12,875 bases of DNA. Source: Propionibacteriaceae bacterium (lineage in GTDB: Bacteria; Actinomycetota; Actinomycetes; Propionibacteriales; Propionibacteriaceae). Below the pieces are notes generated by a model. That model saw only the letters and a program-made list of their open reading frames with translations, was not told the origin of the DNA and did no database searches. Below, piece by piece: positions 1 through 5,813 of the stretch (the stretch's first letter is position 1; each line of letters begins with the position of its first letter). Made by a program: the position numbers and the translations under genes. The stretch is taken from NCBI GenBank assembly GCA_003158895.1, contig PMLO01000152.1:20214-33088 (forward strand), read 5' to 3'.

Positions 1-944
1 ACGATCGAGTCCTCAGCCGTACCGCGCAACGTGAACTTCGCGCCCGGCACCTGTGCCTGGCTCGTCCAGATCGGCCATTTCCGGTTGTACAGGTTGAACT
101 CCGGAACGACGGAGACGAGATCCATGTGCGCCTCGTGGTACGCGTCGATGGAACCGACGTCACGCCAGTAGTTGCGGTCCTTGTCCGTCGCACCCGGAAC
201 GGCGTTCGTCGTGAAGTCGTACACCTGAGCATCACCGGCGTCGACGAAGGCGGGGATGATGTTGCCGCCCATATCGTGGCGCGAGGTCTCGTCCTCCGCG
301 TCGGCGCGGAGCATCTCGACGAAGGCGTCGGTGGAGAAGATGTAGTTGCCCATGGAGGCGAAGGACTCCTCCGGCGAGTCGATCAGCCCGGGCGGGTTGG
401 CCGGCTTCTCAAGGAACTCACGGATCTTGCCGTCGGCTGCCGCGTCGATGATGCCGAAGTCGGAGGCTGTCGCGCGCGGGACCCGGATGCCGGCGACGGT
501 GCAGCCCAGCCCCGAGTCCATGTGGGCCTCGAGCATCTGCTCGACGTCCATCCGGTAGATGTTGTCCGCGCCGAACACGACGATGTAGTCGGGCTGCTCG
601 TCATCGATGAGGTTCATGGACTGGAAGATCGCATCGGCGCTGCCTTGGAACCACTGTTTTCCGGTGCGCTGCTGCGCCGGTACGGAGGTCACGTAGTTGT
701 TAAGGAGCACGGACATGCGCCACGTCAAGGAGATGTGCCGGTCGAGCGAGTGCGATTTGTACTGGGTCAGCACGGCGATGCGGCGCAGGTCGGAGTTGAC
801 GAGGTTCGACAAGACGAAGTCGATGAGCCGGTACGTCCCCCCGAACGGTACGGATGGTTTGGCTCGGTCGGCGGTGAGCGGCATCAGCCGCTTGCCTTCT
901 CCACCAGCGAGCACGATGGACAGCGCATTCGGCCTCGTCACCAT
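1..944 (-). CDS. glgC: Glucose-1-phosphate adenylyltransferase (ADP-glucose pyrophosphorylase), 3' end cut by window edge
   Basis: The enzyme makes ADP-glucose from ATP and glucose-1-phosphate in the cytoplasm, the first committed step of bacterial alpha-glucan synthesis. The 314 visible residues begin MVTRPNALSIVLAGGEGKR and carry the nucleotidyltransferase signature GGEGKRLMPLT (about residues 14-24), then AKPSVPFGG, the substrate-loop WFQGSADAIFQ, VVFGADNIYRMD, FLEKP, and YWRDVGSIDAYHEAHMDL. The family is about 400 residues long, so the C-terminal beta-helix is mostly outside the window; the last visible residues (PGAKFTLRGTAEDSIV) are the linker into it. The ATG at 942-944 is chosen because homology starts directly after it and because TAGGCT lies exactly 7 bases upstream, a leaderless promoter arrangement. 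It is divergent from glgM, its pathway partner. Reading is uninterrupted. Confidence 0.96.
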   Translation of the reverse strand, partial: MVTRPNALSIVLAGGEGKRLMPLTADRAKPSVPFGGTYRLIDFVLSNLVNSDLRRIAVLTQYKSHSLDRHISLTWRMSVLLNNYVTSVPAQQRTGKQWFQGSADAIFQSMNLIDDEQPDYIVVFGADNIYRMDVEQMLEAHMDSGLGCTVAGIRVPRATASDFGIIDAAADGKIREFLEKPANPPGLIDSPEESFASMGNYIFSTDAFVEMLRADAEDETSRHDMGGNIIPAFVDAGDAQVYDFTTNAVPGATDKDRNYWRDVGSIDAYHEAHMDLVSVVPEFNLYNRKWPIWTSQAQVPGAKFTLRGTAEDSI

Positions 945-951
945 GGGCCAC

Positions 952-957
952 AGCCTA
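952..957 (-). promoter_or_regulatory. Candidate leaderless -10 element of glgC
   Basis: On the minus strand TAGGCT (matching the actinobacterial -10 pattern TANNNT) is followed by 7 bases and then the glgC ATG, so transcription would start at or next to the start codon. There is no Shine-Dalgarno sequence in between. No good -35 hexamer is visible. The same geometry occurs before dapE, the LOG gene and dapD in this window. The rest of the 110-base glgC/glgM divergent region (945-1054) holds only a poor -10-like TGTTAT (1034-1039) and a weak GGCAGG ribosome-binding candidate for glgM. Confidence 0.5.
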
Positions 958-1054
958 GTGAGGCCGGGTGCCGGAAGGGCAGCGATTCGCGCAGGATTCA
1001 CGAATGGGGCTCCAACTGTCCCGTCACGCGCCTTGTTATGGCAGGCTCCCCATC

Positions 1055-2251
1055 ATGAGCCTGCGTGTTTCGATCCTCACCCGTGAGTACCCGCCGTACA
1101 TCTACGGCGGCGCCGGGGTCCATGTCGGCCAGCTGGTCCCGCAGCTCCAGAAGCTGTGCGACCTGGTCGACGTCCAGTGCATGGGAGAGCCCCGGGACGG
1201 CGCCGTGGCGCACGCCGAGGACTACCCTCCGGGGGCCAACCCGGCCATCCGTGTCCTTGGTGCCGACGTCTCGATGGCTGCGGCTGTGCCCGAGGTCGAC
1301 GTCATCCACGCGCACACCTGGTACGCCCAGTTCGCCGGCATCATCGCCGGGCGGTTTCTGGACGTCCCCACCGTGGTCACCGCGCATTCGCTCGAGCCCG
1401 ACCGGCCCTGGAAGGCGGAGCAGCTCGGTGGCGGCTACCGGGTGAGCTCATGGATCGAGAAGACCGCGTACGAGCAGGCGGACGCCGTGATCGCGGTCTC
1501 CGAGGCCATGATCGCCAACATCCAGGCCGCCTATCCCGGCGTCGCGCGGGAGCGGATCCACGTCGTGAAGAACGGCATCGACCCCGAGGAGTTCAAGCCC
1601 GACCACGCCACGGACGTGGTGGACTCCCTGGGCATCGACCGCAACCACCCGGTGGTGGTCTTCGTGGGCCGGATCACGCGCCAGAAGGGCCTCGTCCATC
1701 TCGTCCGCGCGGCCCGTGACCTCGATCCCGACACGCAGCTCGTCCTGCTGGCCGGCGCTCCTGACACCCCGGAGATCGCCGCTGAGTTCGAGGAGGCGTT
1801 CGGCGCGCTCGAGGCGGCTCGTCCGGGACGGGTGATCTGGGTACGCGACATGCTGCCGCGCGAGTCCGTACGCCAGGTCCTCACGCACGCCACCGTGTTC
1901 GCCTGCCCGTCCATCTACGAGCCGCTCGGCATCGTCAACCTCGAGGCGATGGCCTGCGAGACCGCCGTCGTGGCGTCCGCGGTCGGTGGCATCCCCGAGG
2001 TCGTCGTGGACGGTACGACGGGGCTGCTGGTCGCGTACGACCCGGACAAGGCCGGCGACAACGCCTACATCGCCGACTTCGAGCAGAAGCTCGCCGCGAG
2101 CATCAACACCCTCACCCGTGACCCGGACCGGGTTCGGGCCATGGGCCTGGCGGGACGCCAGCGCTGCATCGACGAGTTCTCCTGGAGCGCCATCGCGGCG
2201 CAGACGGTCGCCGTGTACGAGAAGGCGATCGCCGCGTACAAAGCGCGATGA
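1055..2251 (+). CDS. glgM: Alpha-maltose-1-phosphate synthase, GT4 family (formerly annotated actinobacterial glycogen synthase GlgA)
   Basis: The 398-residue protein is a GT-B fold glycosyltransferase. In mycobacteria its close relative (Rv1212c) joins ADP-glucose to glucose-1-phosphate to give maltose-1-phosphate, the substrate of GlgE. Visible motifs: TREYPPYIYGGAGVHV at residues 9-24 (donor/acceptor glycine loop), HAHTWY 85-90, TAHSLEPDRPWK 109-120, VGRITRQKG 204-212 with the donor-phosphate Arg/Lys pair R206 and K211, and the GT4 EX7E motif E289...E297 in YEPLGIVNLEAMA. Length and motifs fit the GT4 type, not the longer GT5 GlgA of enterics. The ATG at 1055 is chosen over an in-frame upstream start at 968 because family homology begins at MSLRVSILTREYPP and the upstream residues look non-protein-like. 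It faces away from glgC, and a hairpin follows its stop. Older annotation would call it glgA. Confidence 0.93.
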   Translation: MSLRVSILTREYPPYIYGGAGVHVGQLVPQLQKLCDLVDVQCMGEPRDGAVAHAEDYPPGANPAIRVLGADVSMAAAVPEVDVIHAHTWYAQFAGIIAGRFLDVPTVVTAHSLEPDRPWKAEQLGGGYRVSSWIEKTAYEQADAVIAVSEAMIANIQAAYPGVARERIHVVKNGIDPEEFKPDHATDVVDSLGIDRNHPVVVFVGRITRQKGLVHLVRAARDLDPDTQLVLLAGAPDTPEIAAEFEEAFGALEAARPGRVIWVRDMLPRESVRQVLTHATVFACPSIYEPLGIVNLEAMACETAVVASAVGGIPEVVVDGTTGLLVAYDPDKAGDNAYIADFEQKLAASINTLTRDPDRVRAMGLAGRQRCIDEFSWSAIAAQTVAVYEKAIAAYKAR

Positions 2252-2258
2252 CATGAAA

Positions 2259-2293
2259 CAGCGCCCGCCGGGACTGAATCCGGGCGGGCGCTG
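2259..2293. terminator. Strong hairpin between convergent glgM and DUF3117 gene, probable bidirectional terminator
   Basis: An 11-bp perfect stem (CAGCGCCCGCC pairing with GGCGGGCGCTG) continues after a single G-G mismatch with GGA/TCC around a 5-base CTGAA loop. It begins 7 bases after the glgM stop and ends 18 bases before the stop of the DUF3117 gene on the other strand. There is no T-tract on either side, as is common for actinobacterial terminators. Position and symmetry suggest it ends transcripts from both directions; termination itself is inferred. Confidence 0.8.
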
Positions 2294-2311
2294 CGACAAG
2301 TCGAGTGAGTC

Positions 2312-2479
2312 CTAGCCGACAACCCCTCGCAGGGCCTCGAGCAGGTCGGTCGCCTCCTGTGCGTTGAGCTCGACGACGAGACGTCCTCCCCCGTCGACGG
2401 GAACGCGCATGACGATTCCGCGGCCCTCCTTCGTGACCTCCATGGGTCCATCACCGGTTCGCGGCTTCATCGCGGCCAT
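2312..2479 (-). CDS. DUF3117 family small protein of unknown function
   Basis: A 55-residue protein starting MAAMKPRTGDGPMEVTKEGR and ending in LLEALRGVVG. It matches, from memory, the short actinobacterial DUF3117 family (Rv1211-like), which is highly conserved but has no assigned biochemical role. The middle, GIVMRVPVDGGGRLVVEL, would form beta strands around a tight turn; the C-terminus (QEATDLLEALRG) looks like a short helix. It has no signal peptide or membrane segment, so it is probably cytoplasmic. The ATG at 2477-2479 has a GGGAG ribosome-binding site 5 bases upstream. It is the last gene of a minus-strand run and lies 33 bases after the DivIVA-motif gene, ahead of the 2259-2293 hairpin. 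Because of its size it is easily missed by gene callers. Function cannot be deduced from sequence. Confidence 0.9.
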   Translation of the reverse strand: MAAMKPRTGDGPMEVTKEGRGIVMRVPVDGGGRLVVELNAQEATDLLEALRGVVG

Positions 2480-2512
2480 CGCGTCTCCCTTTCGTGTCTG
2501 TATCGGTGACCA

Positions 2513-2806
2513 TTATTCCAGGTCAGGAGGACCAGGGTTCGCCACGACGGGCTTAGCGGATTCATCGACATCGATCTGTGCTGCAAGTCGCTTCAGCAAT
2601 GCGTCCACCTGCTCCATCGAATAGCCCCGCGGTACGACGGCGAACTGGATGTCGCGGAGGTCGGTGCTGGTAAGCGGTCCTGTCTCCGGGACAGAAGGAT
2701 GTACGCGATCGTCGACGACGTCGGGCATCTCCCCGAAGCGCCCGGTGGACGCTGCGGCCGCGAGGCCCACGACGCCGATCGCCAGGGCGGCAAGGATCCA
2801 TTCCAT
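2513..2806 (-). CDS. Small membrane-anchored protein with DivIVA-type motif
   Basis: A 97-residue protein. Residues about 4-20 (ILAALAIGVVGLAAAAS) form one hydrophobic segment with no cleavage site, so an N-terminal membrane anchor is likely. After a Pro/Asp-rich linker, residues 46-78 (LTSTDLRDIQFAVVPRGYS followed by MEQVDALLKRLA) match the conserved N-terminal DivIVA pattern, in which a RGY-x3-EVD-like core precedes a coiled coil. The tail is short and Pro-rich, so the long coiled coil of true DivIVA/Wag31 is absent. It resembles the Rv1209-type neighbour of DUF3117 in mycobacteria. DivIVA proteins mark curved membranes at poles and septa; a related role here is inference. The AGGAG ribosome-binding site (2813-2817) overlaps the stop codon of the upstream LOG gene, which indicates translational coupling. 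Confidence 0.85.
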   Translation of the reverse strand: MEWILAALAIGVVGLAAAASTGRFGEMPDVVDDRVHPSVPETGPLTSTDLRDIQFAVVPRGYSMEQVDALLKRLAAQIDVDESAKPVVANPGPPDLE

Positions 2807-2815
2807 GCCAGTCTC

Positions 2816-3571
2816 CTAGTTGGGGTCGCGGGGAGGCAGAGGCGGTACGGGTGTGAGCATCGCCTGGACCGCATCCTCGACGGAATCCGTGACGCGCAGC
2901 ATGTCCAGGTCGTCGTCGGAGATGTAGCCGCCCGTCAACACCGTGTCCTTCAGCCACGTGAGCATCGGCGTCCAGTATTCGGTTCCGAAGAGAACAATCG
3001 GGAAATGCGTCACCTTCCGGGTCTGCGACAACGTGACGGCCTCGAAGAGCTCGTCGAACGTTCCGAAACCGCCCGGCATGACGACGAAGCCCTGGGAGTA
3101 CTTGAGGAACATCGTCTTCCGCGCGAAGAAGTAGCGGAAGTTGATCCCCAACGTCACGTACTTGTTGAGCGACTGCTCGAACGGGAGCTCGATCCCGAGT
3201 CCGACGGACGTGCCGCCCGCCTTGGCCGCTCCCCTGTTGGCCGCCTCCATGACGCCTGGGCCGCCGCCGGTCATGACTGCGAGACCTTCTTCGGCCAGCC
3301 GACGCCCGATGGTCTCAGCCGCCACGTACATGGGGTGGGTGCGCTTCGTACGGGCGCTGCCGAACACGCTGACGGCGGGGCCGAGCTCGGCGAGCGTGCC
3401 GAAGCCTTCGACGAACTCCGCCTGGATGCGCAGCACACGCCACGGGTCCGCGTGGACCCAGTCGTTGGGCCCGCGACTCGTCAGCAGTCGTTGGTCGGTG
3501 GTCGTCGGTTGCCGATCGGCTCGGCGCCGGATGACCGGGCCTTGGTTCTGGGTCTTCGACTCCTTGGGCAC
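2816..3571 (-). CDS. TIGR00730/LOG-family Rossmann-fold protein (putative nucleotide phosphoribohydrolase)
   Basis: The 251-residue product contains both LOG-family signatures: GGGPGVMEAANRGA at residues 102-115 and PGGFGTFDELFE at 166-177, with R151 and K152 just after YFFA. Characterised members cleave the N-glycosidic bond of nucleoside 5'-monophosphates (cytokinin riboside phosphate in LOG, other nucleotides in PpnN-like enzymes); the substrate here cannot be read from sequence. About 60 residues precede the Rossmann core (including NDWVHADPWRVLRIQAEFVEGF), so this is the long actinobacterial type, larger than the roughly 190-residue Rv1205. The start is GTG at 3569-3571; GTG at 3575-3577 is also in frame. 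I prefer 3571 because TACGCT sits 7 bases upstream, a leaderless layout. It lies 31 bases after dapE and its stop is built into the ribosome-binding site of the next gene. Confidence 0.88.
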   Translation of the reverse strand: MPKESKTQNQGPVIRRRADRQPTTTDQRLLTSRGPNDWVHADPWRVLRIQAEFVEGFGTLAELGPAVSVFGSARTKRTHPMYVAAETIGRRLAEEGLAVMTGGGPGVMEAANRGAAKAGGTSVGLGIELPFEQSLNKYVTLGINFRYFFARKTMFLKYSQGFVVMPGGFGTFDELFEAVTLSQTRKVTHFPIVLFGTEYWTPMLTWLKDTVLTGGYISDDDLDMLRVTDSVEDAVQAMLTPVPPLPPRDPN

Positions 3572-3578
3572 GGTCACG

Positions 3579-3606
3579 AGCGTAGCGGGCCGAGGCCCTA
3601 CGTCAG
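3579..3606 (-). promoter_or_regulatory. Candidate promoter of the LOG-family gene, starting inside the dapE 3' end
   Basis: On the minus strand CTGACG (4 of 6 to TTGACA; 3601-3606) is separated by 16 bases from TACGCT (3579-3584), which is followed by 7 bases and the GTG at 3571. The -35-like element overlaps the dapE stop codon. This would let the LOG, DivIVA-motif and DUF3117 genes be expressed from a leaderless transcript independently of dapE. It is a pattern match only. Confidence 0.45.
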
Positions 3607-4670
3607 ACGGAAAGCCAGCGCACGAGCGCGTCGCGGCACGCGTACAGATCGTCGACCCGACAGTGCTCATCGTCGGCGTGTGCGAGGTTGGGGTTCGCCG
3701 GGCCGAAGTTGACCGCCGGGATGCCGAGCGCCGAGAACCGGGCGACATCGGTCCAGCCGTACTTGGGCCGGGCCTCTCCCCCGACGGCGGCCGCGAACGC
3801 CTGCGCGGCCGGCAGATCGAGCCCGGGACGTGCGCCCAGCGCACAGTCGAGAAGGGTGACCTCGTACCCGTCGAACAGCCGCCGCACCTCGCCCACCGCA
3901 GCTTCTTCGTCCTTGTCGGGAGCGAAGCGGTAGTTGACGATCACCTCGCAGCGGTCCGGGACGACGTTGCCGGCGATGCCTCCCGTGATGGCAACCGCGT
4001 TCATCCCCTCGCGGTAGAGGAGCCCGTCGACGAGGATCTGGGCAGGTTGGTACGACTCCAGCCGGCGCAGCACCTCACCGGCAGCGTGGATGGCGTTCCT
4101 GCCCAGCCAGGATCGCGCCGAGTGGGAGGCCAGCCCGGAGGTACGGACCGCGACGCGGAGCGTGCCCTGGCAGCCGCCCTCGATCGCGGCGGCTGTCGGC
4201 TCCATGAGGACGGCGAGATCGCCGGCCAGCAGCTCGGGGCGGGTCCTCGAGAGACGGTTCAGGCCGTTCCGCTCCGCGTCGACCTCCTCGTGGTCGTAGA
4301 AGATCCACGTGATGTCGCGTACGGGCTCGGGCACCGCGGCCGCGACCGCGAGCTGTACGGCGACACCGCCCTTCATGTCGCAGGTCCCCCGCCCGTACAC
4401 GCGGTCCTCGCCGTCGACGACCTGACGCGAGCTGGGCATGTTGCCTGCCACCGGCACGGTGTCGAGATGTCCCGCGATGACCACCCGCTCGGCGCGGCCC
4501 AGGTGCGTACGGGCCACGAGCGCGTCGCCGTCACGTAAGACCTCAAGGTGCGGCAGTGCGCGCAAGGCCTCCTCGACGAGGTCGGCGAGCGCCTCCTCGT
4601 TGCCGCTCACCGACTCCACGTCCGTGATGGCGCGCAGCAGGTCGACGATGTCCCCGGTCAGGTCGAGCAT
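3603..4670 (-). CDS. dapE: Succinyl-diaminopimelate desuccinylase
   Basis: The enzyme removes succinate from N-succinyl-LL-2,6-diaminopimelate to give LL-diaminopimelate, in the cytoplasm. The 355-residue sequence is a full-length M20 peptidase-family protein with the di-zinc site intact: H68 and D70 in AGHLDTVP, bridging D98 in YGRGTCDMKGG, general base E128 followed by E129 in FYDHEEVD, E157 in LMEPT, and H331 in LAHADDEHC. The lid domain spans roughly residues 165-280. It fits the actinobacterial DapE subtype. The ATG at 4668-4670 lacks a Shine-Dalgarno sequence but has TAGGTT exactly 7 bases upstream, so a leaderless transcript is likely. The aldo/keto reductase gene ends 22 bases upstream on the same strand, and the LOG gene follows. 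Its pathway partners dapD and dapC are close by in separate units. Confidence 0.95.
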   Translation of the reverse strand: MLDLTGDIVDLLRAITDVESVSGNEEALADLVEEALRALPHLEVLRDGDALVARTHLGRAERVVIAGHLDTVPVAGNMPSSRQVVDGEDRVYGRGTCDMKGGVAVQLAVAAAVPEPVRDITWIFYDHEEVDAERNGLNRLSRTRPELLAGDLAVLMEPTAAAIEGGCQGTLRVAVRTSGLASHSARSWLGRNAIHAAGEVLRRLESYQPAQILVDGLLYREGMNAVAITGGIAGNVVPDRCEVIVNYRFAPDKDEEAAVGEVRRLFDGYEVTLLDCALGARPGLDLPAAQAFAAAVGGEARPKYGWTDVARFSALGIPAVNFGPANPNLAHADDEHCRVDDLYACRDALVRWLSV

Positions 4671-4677
4671 GGGCCCA

Positions 4678-4683
4678 AACCTA
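4678..4683 (-). promoter_or_regulatory. Candidate leaderless -10 element of dapE
   Basis: TAGGTT on the minus strand is followed by 7 bases (TGGGCCC) and then the dapE ATG. The block closely resembles the one before glgC (TAGGCT, GTGGCCC, ATG). It lies in the 22-base gap after the aldo/keto reductase stop, so dapE could be transcribed apart from the upstream gene. No convincing -35 hexamer was found. Confidence 0.5.
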
Positions 4684-4692
4684 GTGCCTGGC

Positions 4693-5676
4693 CTACGAGA
4701 AGTAGGTCGGCTCCCGGTGGACGTACCCTGCCTCGAGCGAGGTGATCTCGTCGTAGGTGAGGTCCAGGTCGAGCGCCGCGGCGGCGTCGGTGAGGTGCTT
4801 CTCCTTGGTCGCCCCGACGATCGGCGCCGACACGACCGGGTTGTCGAGCACCCAGGCCAGCCCGACCGTCGCCATCGAGACTCCCCGGTCTGCGGCGATC
4901 TTCTCGACGGCGTCGATCACGGTCTTGTCGCTGTCGATGAGCAGCGGCTTGCCGTTGAAGTCGGTGTCCGGGTTCTGGCTGCCGCGGCTCGTCGAGGAGT
5001 TGTCGCCCCAGGGACGGGCCACCCGACCACCGGCGAGCGGACTCCACGGGATGCTGCCGACGCCGGAGTAGTCGAGCAGCGGGAACATCTCCCGCTCCTC
5101 CTCGCGCATGATGAGGCTGTACTGGTCCTGCATCGAGATGAAGCGCGTCCACCCGCCGATGTCGGCGGCATGCTGCATGGTGGCGAGCTGCCACGCGTAC
5201 ATGCTGGAGGCCCCGATGTAGCGGACCTTCCCCGCCTTGATGACGTCGTGGAGCGCTTCCATCGTCTCCTCGACCGGTGTGAATTGGTCGAAGCGGTGGA
5301 TCTGGTACAGGTCGATGTAGTCGGTGTTCAGCCTTGCCAGCGAGGCGTCGACCTGCTCCATCACCGCGCGACGCGACAAGCCCTGGCCGCCCGGGCCATC
5401 ACCCATCTTGCCGTTGAGCTTGGTCGCGAGAACGATGTCCTCGCGGCGCGTGTAGCTCCTGATGGCCTGGCCGGTGATCTCCTCGCTGGTGCCCGCCCCG
5501 TACACGTTGGCCGTGTCCCAGAACGTGATCCCCAGCTCGAGAGCCTTGCGGAACAACGGTTCTGCGGCCGGCCCATCGAGCGTCCAGGCACTCCCGGTGC
5601 CAGAGCCGAAGCTCATGCAGCCGAGACAGATGCGGCTGACCTTGAGGCCGGACGTGCCGAGTCGTGTGTACTCCAT
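4693..5676 (-). CDS. Aldo/keto reductase, NADPH-dependent oxidoreductase family
   Basis: The 327-residue protein is a complete TIM-barrel aldo/keto reductase. The catalytic tetrad is visible: D54 and Y59 in FWDTANVYG, K86 in LATKLNG, H127 in YQIHRFD. The NADPH phosphate-binding end is present as PIVGATKEKHL near residues 287-297. The start MEYTRLGTSGLKVSRICLGCMSFG is typical of the YajO/GRE2-like branch that reduces aldehydes and ketones. The natural substrate cannot be told. The ATG at 5674-5676 has AAGGAG 7 bases upstream, the clearest ribosome-binding site on this strand. It is not a known lysine-pathway enzyme, yet it sits upstream of dapE in the same direction and divergent from dapD; joint transcription with dapE is possible but dapE appears to have its own promoter. 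Confidence 0.92.
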   Translation of the reverse strand: MEYTRLGTSGLKVSRICLGCMSFGSGTGSAWTLDGPAAEPLFRKALELGITFWDTANVYGAGTSEEITGQAIRSYTRREDIVLATKLNGKMGDGPGGQGLSRRAVMEQVDASLARLNTDYIDLYQIHRFDQFTPVEETMEALHDVIKAGKVRYIGASSMYAWQLATMQHAADIGGWTRFISMQDQYSLIMREEEREMFPLLDYSGVGSIPWSPLAGGRVARPWGDNSSTSRGSQNPDTDFNGKPLLIDSDKTVIDAVEKIAADRGVSMATVGLAWVLDNPVVSAPIVGATKEKHLTDAAAALDLDLTYDEITSLEAGYVHREPTYFS

Positions 5677-5683
5677 GGTGGTT

Positions 5684-5689
5684 CTCCTT
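5684..5689 (-). promoter_or_regulatory. Ribosome-binding site of the aldo/keto reductase gene
   Basis: AAGGAG on the minus strand lies 7 bases before the ATG at 5676, supporting that start. This contrasts with the neighbouring dapE and dapD starts, which lack such a site. Confidence 0.8.
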
Positions 5690-5722
5690 AGCCGGTGCGC
5701 GCGTCGTGTTCGTCATGAGCCT

Positions 5723-5745
5723 GTCACGCGGCCTTGCCGCGGGAC
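5723..5745. repeat. Inverted repeat in the aldo/keto reductase-dapD divergent region
   Basis: Arms CGCGG and CCGCG (5727-5731 and 5737-5741) flank a 5-base loop, and after one mismatch GTC/GAC extends the pairing. It lies in the 137-base spacer between the two divergent genes, about 60 bases before the dapD -10 candidate. It could be an operator or a 5' leader hairpin of the reductase transcript, or chance in GC-rich DNA. Nothing else was seen in 5690-5801. Confidence 0.3.
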
Positions 5746-5801
5746 CAGACCCTGCCAGTACCCCCGTGCGGCGCCACGAGCTGCCTCGAAGCCGCCCCGG
5801 C

Positions 5802-5807
5802 TAGAGT
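5802..5807 (+). promoter_or_regulatory. Candidate leaderless -10 element of dapD
   Basis: TAGAGT is followed by 6 bases (TTGGTC) and the dapD ATG at 5814. No Shine-Dalgarno sequence is present. This supports ATG 5814 over an in-frame TTG at 5808, which would lie directly against the element. No clear -35 hexamer. Confidence 0.5.
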
Positions 5808-5813
5808 TTGGTC

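Noticed and set aside
126..1058. Long open frame on the plus strand opposite glgC (310 codons)
   Set aside because: Arg/Gly/Val-rich low-quality translation lying wholly antisense to a clear GlgC; a normal by-product of GC-rich third codon positions.
3578..3844. N-terminal extension of the LOG gene into dapE
   Set aside because: Arg/Ser/Pro-rich residues overlapping the dapE C-terminus in another frame; two GTG codons at 3571/3577 fit family length better.
3141..4538. 465-codon open frame on the plus strand opposite dapE and the LOG gene
   Set aside because: It runs antisense to two well-supported genes with intact catalytic motifs, has no family resemblance and no ribosome-binding site.
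4438..5691. 417-codon open frame on the plus strand opposite the aldo/keto reductase
   Set aside because: Antisense shadow; the reductase on the minus strand has the full catalytic tetrad and a strong ribosome-binding site.
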